From Holothuria scabra (lineage: Eukaryota; Echinodermata; Holothuroidea; Aspidochirotida; Holothuriidae): 64,000 bases of DNA. Below are positions 1 through 10,912 of this stretch, in pieces (position 1 is the first letter of the stretch; every line of letters starts with the position of its first letter). The stretch spans positions 24,595,455-24,659,454 of the forward strand of contig CM074180.1 of NCBI GenBank assembly GCA_037179385.1, read 5' to 3'. The position numbers were made by a program, and so were the translations under genes. The notes below the pieces were generated by a model, which was given only the letters and a program-made list of their open reading frames with translations, was not told the DNA's origin and made no database searches.

Positions 1-768
1 ACCATTCAAGTCTGTATGGTGTGTGAGTTTTTTCCCTAAGACACATTTTGCAAATCTTTTCTCACCTTTGAATTTTATTAGGAGGGAGCATAAGTGTCTG
101 CCACTGTCTGGTGACACCTATGCTGACTCTACACTATATATACTACCAAACCAAACTAAGCCTTAACTTTTCATTTAAGTGGCAAGGTTATCGCTGCTCC
201 TGGCAGATCGACGGAGGAGGAATTTGATGCAACATGCAAATTTTACAGTGATGAGACCAACAGTAGATGAAGTAGAAATCCGTATTCCAAATATACACAT
301 AGTATTTACGAACATGTGACTATATGCATCTCATTACTTCCGTCCTACTCAATTTCGTCACCATACTACGAATCAAATGTTTTTTAAATTCTAATTTATG
401 TTACAAATTGACACTGTTAATGTTATGCATGAACAGAACTATTTTTTATCGGGAATGGTTCCATAGTATCCATTATGGATTTTTCCTTTCCCATTGCATT
501 TATTGCGAATACGTCCCAATGACTACATATATACCAAGGTCCCAATAACTTTCTTCTATCTCAAAAGCAAAATATCCCAGTTCCGATATGAAATATTCGA
601 TGTGTAGATGAAACAAAGTACCGGTACCTCCTCAATATCTGTCGTTAAAAGAATCGTTGCATGTTATTGCACTCGGTCCCTAAACTTTCCGTTCACAAAT
701 TGGCGGTTGACAACAACAAAATAATGTGACTTCCACACTTTCAACTCAAGAAGAATCGAGTTTCAGTT
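1..768. other. 3' flank of the first gene, no gene seen
   Basis: I see no conserved coding segment here. Short open frames are interrupted and have no protein-like composition. The only functional candidate is a minus-strand polyadenylation hexamer at 499-504, downstream of the gene at 769-1476. Confidence 0.5.
499..504 (-). promoter_or_regulatory. candidate poly(A) signal AATAAA
   Basis: The plus strand reads TTTATT, which is AATAAA on the minus strand. It lies about 265 bases past the stop codon of the minus-strand gene at 769-1476, a normal distance for a 3' UTR. A hexamer alone occurs often by chance in AT-rich DNA. Confidence 0.35.
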
Positions 769-1476
769 TTACTCAACAGAATTCTTCCTCATCAGTTGTC
801 CTTTAACTGGACTAAGGCATCTTTCCCTTTCTTTCTTTTTACTTCCTTTTCTCTTTGATTTACAAATTCGGAGTATTTCTTCATTCCTGTCGTCACCTTC
901 AAAATCTATGTCTGGACTTTCACCGATCGACGAAGAGCTCCGAAATTCGTTCGTCACTGGGCAAGTTGGAATGACAATCTTGTTGGACTCTACGGGTGCC
1001 CTGTGAAGCGGGGCTCTTCTCCTTCCGTAAGATGTCTGAGGGCGAGTTATTTTCTCTCCACGAGGGAAAGAATCGTCAAAATGTTTATTATTAGCATATT
1101 GTTTACTTGATTGAGCCCCATTTTTCGCACCTTCCACTGTCTCAATTCTTTTAGATGATACAGGAGGGGGAAACGACCTAGATAATGGATCGGGAGATGG
1201 GGGCATAAAGATATGATCCTGTCTCGTATTCGGTCTTTCTCCAAAGCTTGTAGATGGACGCTGAGGCAGAGATGCATGTTGAATAGCTGGTAAGGGAACC
1301 GTTTGACCCAGACGACCCATTTTGATTTGACTGGATTGGGAAGGTCTCAGTTTTGCGTTTTGTTGAGAATGAACGATGTCCAATACCTCCTGTACAGAAG
1401 TCACATTTGACAGCTGGGTTGGCTTGCCTTGTCTTGGCGAATGGTGAAGTTTACTTGGAATCCGCGGTGACTCCAT
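769..1476 (-). CDS. intronless 235-residue basic, disordered protein of unknown function
   Basis: A single uninterrupted frame runs from ATG (1474-1476) to TAA (769-771), with an in-frame TAA just upstream of the ATG, so the start is fixed if the gene is intronless. Composition is that of a real but disordered protein: rich in Ser, Pro, Arg and Lys, no hydrophobic segment, no Cys motif. A short motif R-P-x-T-S-[FY]-G occurs twice (residues 73-79 and 145-151), and the C-terminal third has an acidic patch (about 189-200) followed by a strongly basic stretch (about 206-219, KSKRKGSKKKERER) that could act as a nuclear localisation signal. I do not recognise the family. Length, codon balance and the repeated motif argue against chance. 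It could also be the last coding exon of a longer gene. Confidence 0.65.
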   Translation of the reverse strand: MESPRIPSKLHHSPRQGKPTQLSNVTSVQEVLDIVHSQQNAKLRPSQSSQIKMGRLGQTVPLPAIQHASLPQRPSTSFGERPNTRQDHIFMPPSPDPLSRSFPPPVSSKRIETVEGAKNGAQSSKQYANNKHFDDSFPRGEKITRPQTSYGRRRAPLHRAPVESNKIVIPTCPVTNEFRSSSSIGESPDIDFEGDDRNEEILRICKSKRKGSKKKERERCLSPVKGQLMRKNSVE

Positions 1477-3677
1477 TATTTTTTAAATTCAAAAGACCCT
1501 GTCTTTTGTACACTGTTAAATGAACTCCATACAAAGGTTACATCATCATCAAATTTAGACTGCTCAATATTCTTGATTGTTTTAAAGCTGCCTTTTTCCT
1601 GCCACGGACCACTTTTCCAGAAGTTGAAATTCCCAAATCCAGTTCTTGGCAGCTCTACCGTAATTTCAATAAATTCCGCCCTTTTTAAGCATCAACGTCA
1701 AATTTTATATTCCTTCTCGGGCTTAGTTGTCAAGGTACCCCGAGATTTAATCACTTCATGATATCAACAACTGTTTCTTGTTATGAAATTCAGTATGCTC
1801 TCACGTGACAGGTTTTGATTGCATTTATGATCCTCACGGTGTTTTGAAAGAAACTCCACATGTAGCAACTTTTTTCCAAAACAAATCGACTACCTGGGTA
1901 TTTATTTAATCTATCAACTGGCGTTCATTGTGTATAACCTGACAGGAAATATTTAACGGTGAGCAGGTGAGGTGCATAGATTAGCAAACAAATTTATACT
2001 TCATTCCACTGTTCAACACACGAAAGACTAGTAGTTTCCTTATTCCTCGGAGACGTTGAGTTCGGGGAAAGTCTTTTCGAGTTCTCACTTGAAGCCTAAA
2101 GCCAATCCTCAATGTTTCCATACAAAGTCGCGCGTATGTTTACTATCTCCATGGTAGAATTCCGTACGGCGAGTACTGCATACGTTTACAATAAGTGTCT
2201 TGTCAAACCGTTAGTCAACATCAACTAAGCGAGAAACTAAGAAATCCCTTTACTTACTATTCACTTTAAGTTCCATCAGTTCCATCAAAGCATAATGTTG
2301 GATCGCTTCCAATGTCTAGGTGACGGTCAACAAATCTGCCTGTTTGGCTAATTACACGATAACGCTCCAATGTTTGAGTGCACTTCTTGCTAGTGAGTGC
2401 AAGATTCGAAAGCTGTGTTTGCTCCACAGCTTACCATCAAATCTCCTCTACATCAAAGAAACTCGGTTCCCGTCTGTAGATTTAGAGATTTAAGTACAAA
2501 CCTTCGTGCCGAATATAGCCGACTAAACGAAGACAAAATAGGGATATTCGTTCAATATTTAATAGTTCAGTGTATCACGTACAGTTGACAGTGGCAACTG
2601 CTATCGCTACGGAGCGTAGATCAATTAACTTTCGACTTTGTATAGTTGTAATCAAATAAGTTCTTCTGCGTCTAGGCTACGGCTTATTGGAGAGTATAAT
2701 TTCGACGATGATTTTCACGATTCATTGCAGGCGGCGTTAACTGAATCTCCTACAGAACCTTAGTCCATGATAAATGCAACAGAATATTCACTTTGTAATT
2801 GAAAGAACTGGGCCTAATTAAGATAATTAATGGGATGCACGTGAAAATATGTCAGAAAAAAGGATGGGTAGCAATTCTTAATTTGAAGAGTTTATGATCA
2901 CTGAGATGAGGGATGAGTTTACGTCCTTCCCACCTTCCTGTTATGAATATTTCCGTAAAGACCGTCATTCGTCACCTTACATTATAATTTACCAAAGGAA
3001 ATACCAAAATTCGCACAGGTCTTTGATTGACATCAAATTAAAAAAATGCAGGGTAGTTCATACTACACAGAATGCACTGGGGGTGTTCTGATTACACATT
3101 AGGGCTTTGTCTTCTCACCAAGGGATGCCCTAGCTCAGTGGTGCTACATAAAGATGAAGAATTCTGTCTGCACTTGGGGCTGTTGGAGTTCCTAGTCTAT
3201 AACTGCGAAAATTGGAAATGTATGTGGTGATGAAAAACAACCTTTGAAGATTCTAAAGCTGTTACAATTGAGATGTTTTGATCTTCTTAATATTTGTTGT
3301 CGACAATTTACTTACTTACTTTTCGAAATTAACAACGGCTGCCGAAGAAGGGGAATTGGATTGACGGCAGCACGTTGATTACAAGGGAGCAAGCCTAAAG
3401 GAAGCATCCAAGTGAAGACGTGAGTTAAATACAAGGCCCACCGGCCTAGAGTTAGAGTCTCAGGTTCATGACATACCCGGGAAAGGTTCCGGAGTGAGAA
3501 ATGCCATGATTGTTCAAGTTTGACAATTATTGCCAACTATCCGGCAGAACAAATAGTTTTGACGCTCTTCGGCATCCCATTTAGAAAAAAAAACGCAAAA
3601 TCTCACAAGTTTCTTCTTTTTTCTCTCCAAAGTACGGTATCTTTCAAAATATTTCAGGACTTCTCACGGACTTCCTA
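1477..3677. other. no recognisable gene or element
   Basis: This stretch is upstream of the minus-strand gene at 769-1476 and would contain its promoter, but I see no TATA box or other site I could defend. A weak tRNA-like stretch near 3123-3200 (an A-box-like TAGCTCAGTGG) lacks a convincing B box. Confidence 0.4.
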
Positions 3678-4044
3678 TACATGGATAGAGCATACTGCAC
3701 GGTAAATTGTCGCTACCATACGTGTGAGAGAAAGGGCACCAAGATGGCTGTCTGCTATGATTTTGAGAAAAAGGTTTGGACTTCCTCAAGTAAATTTCCA
3801 GATTTTGCAAGAAAGTTGAAATATTTTTGAAATATGGCTAGGTAAGGTCAAAATCACTTCACGTATTGCAGGAATATGATATTGTTTCCCATTCAAGTTT
3901 AACTTTTGTTTAAAATATAACAGAGTCGTCGTCAAATCAGACGATTTATAGCTTCACGGCGGCCATCTTGGTGCGCCTTTTTTGTCCCAGTTGTTGGCGA
4001 CAACCTACGGATAGGACGTACGCGTTACATGCTCTGTCCATGTA
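3678..4044. mobile_element. TA-flanked MITE, copy 1
   Basis: The element starts TACATGGATAGAGCAT and ends ATGCTCTGTCCATGTA, i.e. inverted termini with one mismatch (GATAGAG versus GACAGAG). It is flanked by TA on the left and TG on the right, consistent with a decayed TA target duplication of the Tc1/mariner type. It is non-coding. A second copy in the opposite orientation lies at 8487-8850; both share the 'ccatagcagaca' / 'tgtctgctatg' and 'acgtacgcgttacatg' segments. Confidence 0.7.
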
Positions 4045-5249
4045 TGTAAGTCCGCGGGACTTCCACATTTCATATTCAATTTAAACGAAGCAGTTACTTC
4101 TAGTAAATTTCACAGTTTAGGAGACAAAAAAATATTCACATTATCCTCAAGAGCCAATCATAAAACAGAATAGTGTACTACACTAATCCAAGTTGGAGTA
4201 ACTGCATTTCCCGTTTAAATACCTGTGACTTGAACGCTAAAAACGTTAAGATGTTTTTTATTCAAATTTGCCTGAACTTAGGACTTTACCTAAGAAAAGG
4301 CATGCTGGCTATCTCTCATTTCAGTAGAAAATATGAAACTTTTTACCTCAGAAAGACTGAAAGACGAAGACTAGACAGCCTAGCTCGTCACAGTAGGCCT
4401 ATAAAGTCCAAAGCTCACACTCAGCAAAGTAGCCCAACCAGTTTAAAGTGTGTTTTAAAAATAGCTACACTAGTGTTACCAGTCATAAACAAGCCGTTTC
4501 CTTAAACTAAGGACAATCCCTTTAAAAAATTTTCAAGGACGTTTCTAGTTATATAAAGTAACACGGTTTCTTATTCTAACGTTATCAACTTGACGGTGAT
4601 AGGGCACAAAATCAATACATTTCTGGGTATTTTACATGTTTACGTCAGTTTGTTTATCATTGATGTAACCTGCACACGAAAATTACGTAAAACAGTGACG
4701 TTATAGAAGCTAACAGCCTAACTGTTTAAATAAGGTTTATCCAATTAATACAGTTGAATCGTGATTGGCATATTTCTATCCGACAGTTAGACTAACTCAT
4801 TTTAAGAAAACTGTGTTGAAATCACAATTTTTTCCTTATTATCTCAGTTGGTCAAGTAAAAAATTCAGATATATCCCTTTTTTGACAAAGCAAATAAGCA
4901 ATAGATTTGTGAAGAAACCAAGACACTCCTTCCCGACACTCTTTGCAGTGAATAGTCGTGCACAATTATATTGTTTGTTTGTTTGTTTTTTTTTTTTCAT
5001 GTTGAGGAAACGAGGCAAGAGATTAAAACGAATTGTGATGCATTCCATTTCATTTTGAAGCCCTGATTTTATGGACAATTGAAACTTTCTGGTAAGACTG
5101 CAACGGCTCATGTAATCACACAGTGTCTTAGTTTGATTTATTTTGATATCTAAAAGATGTAGTCAACGTCCGATTAATAGGAAAACTTGGAAGGTAAAAG
5201 GGACGATGACCAGCCCAGAGATGCGGGAACATCAGGCCAATCCCACTTG
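4045..5249. other. no recognisable gene
   Basis: AT-rich sequence with only short frames of low-complexity composition. A TTTG/T-rich run is present at about 4971-5000. I see no splice-flanked coding segment. Confidence 0.4.
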
Positions 5250-5400
5250 GCTTGTCCCAAAGGCCAGTTATTCACAGAGGACCAGCTCTTATAGCCAGAA
5301 AAGTGGTCTATACCAAAGGAGGCAAGAAAGCTCCACGAGAGGGGTGGGTATTTCGACAGAAGGGTCCCCTTGGTTACTGACGGGCTTTGCGTTGATCGAG
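5250..5400 (+). pseudogene. decayed copy of a coding-like segment (copy 1)
   Basis: The segment from about 5262 (QLFTEDQ) through GGYF (about 5345) is recognisably related to 7180-7293 at both DNA and protein level, but carries an in-frame TAG and small deletions. After the shared part both copies reach a GTTACTGACG segment (about 5374 here, 7349 in the other). The parent protein is unknown. Confidence 0.4.
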
Positions 5401-5796
5401 TTCGCTTTGACTTCTTGCACATGTGTACATCTATGTAGTTCCGTGTAATCCCCTAATTATTTGGAGAGCTATGCTGTTTACAGTCCCCCACATTGAAATA
5501 AACCAAGTGTTTCCATTTAACTGGTACAAATGGTACTCTACAATTGCAAACGTGAATTGAACCAATCCACTCAACATGCAAATTGTCCAATAACCTGTGT
5601 TCATTATTTGCAATTAGTCTCACAGTTAAGTTTCCGTAGTTTTTCTTTTGATCTCACTGGGTATGCTTTCATAGAAACTGTCTTCAAAAGCAAATTTGAT
5701 TAAAAGGTCCTTAAATAAAGTAAATATTCAGTAATTCGAATGAGTCGAGATTGACAATGGATAAAAGTTGACTCGAATTAAATGTTACTGGAGAGA

Positions 5797-6263
5797 TTAC
5801 CCGCTGTAATCCTTGTGAAAGCGTAAACACAAAGCAACGAAAGGGGTGTAACGAGCTCTTGCAATAAAGTAAAACAAACATGTGATCGATTTCTTAAATA
5901 AACTCAACATTATAAATGTGTAACAATGGAAAGGTTTCTTTGTGTTTGGCGCTGAATTGGTTGTTAAATCAAATAAATAAAAAATGAAACACGAAACGGT
6001 ATAGCAACGAACTGCCGAATATGACACAAAATCCATGCAACGGTTTGCAGCCCGGAGACAAAATTCATCGACTGTTAAATGTGCAGAAATATGTTTTCTC
6101 TTAGGAGGTGAAGAATAAATCCGAATAGCGTTTGGCATTGCAAAGATACTCATGTCCAATTTTACTTTTGGTTGGGATAAAGTGTATTGTAAGAAATCTG
6201 TTATGTCATCTCGGTATACTGTTGACATTGCATTCAATTCATTAATGATTTTGACGCCACTCA
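5797..6263 (-). CDS. candidate internal exon C of an unrecognised gene
   Basis: On the minus strand a good acceptor (attccctgcag) at 6264 precedes an open frame starting VSGVKIINEL and running past DDITDFLQYTL and LTVDEFCLRAANR. The amino-acid composition up to about 6000 is that of a folded protein. The acceptor phase (needs one preceding base) matches the donor phase of the candidate exon at 6824-7010, so the two join without frame loss to give ENI-V-SGV. I could not choose the 3' end; the low coordinate given is the end of the open frame, and the true exon is probably shorter. Family not recognised. Confidence 0.35.
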
Positions 6264-6313
6264 CTGCAGGGAATAAGTAGCAGCATTGTTTGTTATATAC
6301 GCTACATATGGTG

Positions 6314-6466
6314 CAGTGTTGTAACAAGTCACGACTCGAGTCATTTCCTCTCAAAATGATAGTGACTCGATAGAATTCAGGAGTAATTTCCTCATTGAAA
6401 TAGTACAGTGACTCGAGTCAATGACTCGACAAGAGTCACCAATCTAGTGACTCGATTACAACACTG
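6314..6466. mobile_element. 153-bp hAT-type MITE with 8-bp target duplication
   Basis: Termini are CAGTGTTGTAA at the left and TTACAACACTG at the right, perfect inverted repeats, and the element is bracketed by the exact 8-mer ATATGGTG (6306-6313 and 6467-6474). An 8-bp duplication with a CAGTGTTG terminus is the hAT signature. The interior consists largely of repeated GTGACTCGA / TCGAGTCA motifs on both strands. It is far too short to encode anything. Confidence 0.92.
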
Positions 6467-6823
6467 ATATGGTGTAGGATTATGCTAGATAAACAGATAC
6501 TCCCCAACAGCATCATTACAACTTGGAAAAACAGGACATTAAAAATACGAAGCAATTTCTCCACTTTATAAAGCATTCTGTGACTTTGTTGAGAAGAGGA
6601 GGAGGTATTTTTAGCAAAAATTGAACCAGTCTTTAGAAAGCGATATCTTTAGTTAGGAAAATGGTATTGCAACAGGGTTTGAAGGACATTTGTCTGGATA
6701 AAATTTTCTTTCACACGAGACCCTAAGAAAAAACCCATGAGAATATGCCTTCGAGTTGAATTCAGTCTGAATAGCGTGTCAGATTCACTACGTTTCTAGT
6801 CGTTTTACATTTTCTCCCACTAC

Positions 6824-7010
6824 CTATATTTTCAAGTGTTTCAAGTACTTCAAACGACATGCAATATGGCGTAAATACATTTCCAAGTGGAATTTCGTTT
6901 TTCAAGTGAACGGACTCGGGAGTCCAACCTATGGCAGAACTCCTGTCAAGTGTATGGCGTTTACCATTGACAGACTGCAATCTGTGCGTCAAACCTTTGA
7001 GGACAGATGT
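6824..7010 (-). CDS. candidate internal exon B of an unrecognised gene
   Basis: On the minus strand an acceptor (ttttacgaaaag) at 7011 and a donor (AATATAG|gtagtg) at 6823 bracket 187 nt, giving 62 codons plus one base without a stop. The peptide contains LTHRLQSVNGKRHTLDR and FTPYCMSFEVLETLENI and reads like part of a globular protein. Its phase fits candidate exon C (5797-6263). I do not recognise the family; a chance frame of this length is possible. Confidence 0.35.
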
Positions 7011-7084
7011 CTTTTCGTAAAATAATAGTAAAGACGTCACAATATACGCCAAAACAAACTACACTTTGCAACTCTTTCCTTACC

Positions 7085-7475
7085 AGCTCTTTGTCATGAG
7101 GACTGCTAAGCGTTAAGTAGAAGAATGAAAATTCTGTTTATCAATATTAGAGATTCACATTTGCACGTGAGGGATTCACATGTTATTCACTGACGACCAG
7201 ACCTATGGCGAGGAAAGCGGTCCATACCAATGGGGCCATGGCAAGAAAGCCCGTGGGAGTGGTGGGTATTTCCACGGGGACAATGTGTTCTGAATATTGA
7301 CTTTTCTAAAGGAAAATTTTTTATATGAAAGCGCAGCCTCTGGGCAGCGTTGTTACTGACGAGTCAGTTTGTTTTTTTTTTTTTTTCTAGATCTTCGTCA
7401 CGAGGATCAGAAAGCGTCATGCAGGAAACAAAAATCCTGTTAATTACTGTCAATGATTCACATTTACACAGGAGG
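7085..7475. repeat. local direct duplication, ~300-bp period
   Basis: About 80 bases at 7088-7170 (from 'tctttgtcatgaggac' to 'gattcacatttgcac') recur at about 7391-7475 with roughly 75% identity by eye ('tcttcgtcacgaggat' to 'gattcacatttacac'). The coding-like segment 7180-7293 sits between them, so the duplicated unit may be the whole ~300 bp. Confidence 0.5.
7180..7293 (+). CDS. coding-like 37-residue segment (copy 2), possible exon
   Basis: An open frame ATG to TGA encodes a Gly/Tyr-rich peptide with the core YGEESGPYQWGHGKK and a second core RGSGGYFHGDN. The same sequence exists in broken form at about 5262-5350, and the third-position differences between copies suggest it was once under coding constraint. 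I cannot tell whether this copy is a live exon, a micro-gene or a relic. No family recognised. Confidence 0.3.
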   Translation: MLFTDDQTYGEESGPYQWGHGKKARGSGGYFHGDNVF

Positions 7476-8009
7476 ACTTCAGGAGTAACAAAGACAACGA
7501 TTACACGTAACAGGATGTCGGGCTTTGGGACTCTCTAACATGACGCTTATGCCTTCATACATATCTGCATAGGTGGTAGAGATGTCACGTCGTTTGTTCA
7601 CACAGCACAAAACTGCTTTTTGTTTTTTTAGACAATATGTACAATGATGCACAGCACGATACAAAACACCGATGAAACTCTTTTCCAATTTATACCTATT
7701 TTCTTACCATTCATGTATCTAAGCAGGCCTGAAAATGTAACTTAACTATCTGTTGAAAAAAGTTTTCTTTTCGTCTACGACACAAGCACTGCCCCTCTTA
7801 GGAAAACGAACTGAAAATGCAAAATACAGATACCCATTCGTTTTCTGTACTTTACTTCAATGTATTTAATTCCATACAGATCCATTGGTAATGTCTCTTC
7901 ATGACGGAAAATTTTACAACAAACACATTTACAAGTATTTCACTTGAAGAAATATAGATGCTTCCAAAAGCTCACTACTGATTTCTTATTTCCCTCACAA
8001 GAATATCAC

Positions 8010-8361
8010 ACAAACGATGTTTTATATGATTGTTTTAATCGAGAAAAAAAATACGTTGACAGAATTTTTTCATGATTAAATATTTCATGCAGCACCCAGT
8101 AGAAATTTGTGTTAAAGTCGGAAGGGGTGACGGTTTTCATTTGGTCGAGTTCTACTTCTGAAATTCTAACTTTCTGCTGGGTAGACTTTGTCAAGTATTT
8201 TTGGTCAACAATTATCTCGCTCATTTCATTTACACTGTATACCCTTACACGATAATATATAGGCTCTGTTCTTGTACCTTCATATCGAATCTGTAAGGTC
8301 TTGCATAATTGTCCGGCCTTATTAGATCTACTAGCTCTCAAATTTTCTAGCGTAGCGATTT
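8010..8361 (-). CDS. candidate (terminal?) exon A of an unrecognised gene
   Basis: On the minus strand an acceptor (gtgtttcttttag) at 8362 opens a frame of about 118 codons containing LENLRASRSNKAGQLCK, YYRVRVYSVNEMSEIIVDQ and KVRISEVELDQMK, ending near 8006. The alternating hydrophobic pattern resembles a beta-sandwich, and the composition differs from the surrounding AT-rich noise. It may be the 3' terminal exon of a gene to the right or belong with exons B and C. Function unknown. Confidence 0.35.
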
Positions 8362-8486
8362 CTAAAAGAAACACAAAGATGGTAAAAGCGATTGAGTTTT
8401 CAGAGGGCGGGAGAAGTGTAACGAAATTCCGCCCGAAAGACTCGACAGAGACTCTATGGTTGGGGGGCACGGGCTGAATTCTTATA

Positions 8487-8850
8487 TACATAGAACATGT
8501 AACGCGTACGTCCTATGCGTGCATTGCCGCCGCCGCCAAGGGCAAAAAGGGAGCACTTGGCAAGATATGGCCGTCATCAAGCTGTAATTTGCACGATTTG
8601 TAATATTTCAAATACAAATTAATACTTGCAAGGGAAAAGATGTCATATTCCTGCAATATGTGCAGTGATTTTGGCCTCACCTTGCATTATTTCGAAGATA
8701 TTTCAACTTTCTTGCAAAATCTGTTTATATGAACGACTTGAGCAAGTCCAAACTTTCACACACAAAACCATAGCAGACAGCAATATTGCTTAGTCTATAC
8801 TTACACGTATGGAAAAGACAATCTACTGCGCAGTACGCTCTGTCCATGTA
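8487..8850. mobile_element. TA-flanked MITE, copy 2 (inverted relative to 3678-4044)
   Basis: Bounded by TA on both sides (8485-8486, 8851-8852), starting TACATAGAACATGTAACGCG and ending GCTCTGTCCATGTA. Internally it is the reverse complement of the copy at 3678-4044 with moderate divergence. The TA flanks favour a Tc1/mariner-type target duplication. Confidence 0.72.
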
Positions 8851-8852
8851 TA

Positions 8853-10730
8853 CAGGATGTCCGTCGGGAAGGCAACCAAGTGCCCTTTTTCCCATTTGGG
8901 TATCACTTGCTTGTTTTCCCTACACCTTTGCTTTTGTTGAGCTTTCATAAATACCTGGTATGTTTTCAGGTAATAACATATACAAAAATTTTTTTAGAGA
9001 ACTTAAGAACCTGATTAATTTCCGAGATTTTGAGATTTACGTTGTGTCCTATAAAAATATATCACCTCTCGTATCATGCACATATGTGATTGGGGACGGG
9101 GGAGGGAGGAGGCGAGGGTAATTCAATTTTTAAAAAGTCTGATAACCGACCTAACCATAGACCTTCCTGTTTTCTCAAATTTTAGCCGTCTGTTCAGTAA
9201 GACCAACTTTGTGCATAACTCCTAGGATCAAGTAATAAAATTTTTATCCCGATCATCTCAAATTAACAGTGAGAGCATTAATACCAATGCCAGTCTTTCA
9301 AATATACTTATGTATAGAAACAGCATGTACACATGTAAACATAACGTGACTAAGACTGAATAGAGGAAATAGCTAAAAGATCTTTTCTCCCAGAATATTT
9401 TTTTTTTAATAACTCAGCTCATACAATGATGTAGTCATGCTCTTCAAAGCAATAGCTCCTTAAAATTCACAGCAGTTGAACCTCGAGGCTAAAATTGTAA
9501 ACTGAAAATTCCCCATGCATGATTTCATTGATTTTCAAAGACTAATTGGCTCGATACTGTTGTCCGTGAAAACTGTCTCATTAAACAATACCTTTTCTCT
9601 TTTTCTTCAACTGATAATAACTTAAAAATTCCTTTTCTTCAACTGATAATAAGCTAAAAAATATTTCTAACTTTAGATATTTAACCTCAGATGAAAGTTC
9701 GTGTGGTATAGAAAAAAAAATACAATTATTACACATTAAAAATATCTACAATTCTGATGAGTAATGTTATATACATATTACGGTATGAATCTATTTTATG
9801 TAACAGAATAAATGTAATAAATTTGCTCAATGTGAATGACATTTTGATATGAGATGGAATCCAACCTCCGAGCTGTTGTTTCCTTCCTTCAATACAGCAG
9901 GAAGGCAAGAACAAGAACATCTAAGAAACGGAAGTTTGTTGGTTGCCATGACAACATATCCTTTGTTTATGGATATTTGATAACATGTTGATTGTTATAT
10001 TTGCACAAGATTTCAATAAGTAACTTATCAACACCAATTACCATCTCACTGTTTGCAGGTATGAGGTGATGTGACAGCTTAAAAAAGTGTGGGTTATGGG
10101 AAATAAATAAATACCGTTAAAAAGAAAAAAACAGAATTGTGATAAAAGGGTGTTTTCTTCCCAGACGAAAATGCATATTTTACCAATGAAACGGTTATAT
10201 ATACTGTACAGCCAAAATGAACTGACAGAATAAGAAGAAAACAGGTTTTGTTTTAATATTTGCCTCTTCTTTTCTAAAAAAAACTGAATCATATCAAGCT
10301 GAGTTCAATGTCAACTTACGTAGAAATCTGCATGTCTAATGCTCACACCATTCAGAAGATTTGTGGGACACTCATTTTACTAGAAGATGAAATAAAAAAA
10401 TATATTCTGTATTTTTAGGCTTCCAGTTTTCATAAAAACTAAGAAAAGTTCCCCTCAATTTACTATCCTAAAACTAAGTTGCAATATTTTACAGAGAAAT
10501 TAACATGAGCTCAACAAAGCTAGCTTATTTTAAAGCAAGTACTAAGTCAGAAGAAATCTCTATTCCATATGAAGTATTTTCTCCATTTAAATTTTAGTGA
10601 GGAGCATAGGCAACTGTTTTCAACAGTGGACAAGGGCTACTGTAAACATTGTTTAAAGGGGGGGGGGGTGTCAAATGTGAGAGTTACCACAAGCTACTGC
10701 AAGATTTACCTGTTATATGCTCTATTAAAG
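8853..10730. other. no recognisable gene; minor duplications
   Basis: AT-rich DNA. A 27-base segment ('ttcttcaactgataata...') is directly duplicated at about 9604-9660. The G-rich run at 9090-9118 is low-complexity. I see no exon. Confidence 0.4.
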
Positions 10731-10732
10731 CA

Positions 10733-10912
10733 AGCACATAGCCAGGACTGTGTCATGGGGAGGGTTTTGGTGTAATGGGGGAGGGGTTTGGGACAGGATT
10801 TGAGGGAAAAGTCTAAGGATAGAGAGAAAAAGCCGCTATTTCAGGTGTTTAGGTGTCGATAAGTTGGGTCATGGGGGGTTCTAACCCCCAACACCCTCCC
10901 CGTGGATATTGC
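10733..10912 (-). mobile_element. CAG-GCGTAGCC-type MITE, inverted copy, decayed ends
   Basis: Read on the minus strand, this matches the element at 26475-26655 over its whole length: a 'gggttagaacccccc atgacccaac' block, 'tctctctatccttagacttttccctca', and an end reading 'tcctggctatgtgc'. The terminal CAG and target duplication are no longer clear. Confidence 0.6.

Noticed and set aside
3123..3200. tRNA-like sequence
   Set aside because: An A-box-like word is present, but no matching B box or cloverleaf can be drawn.
4839..5111. overlapping ~90-codon frames on both strands
   Set aside because: Low-complexity T-rich DNA (poly-T/TTTG run) keeps both strands open; no splice sites or motifs.
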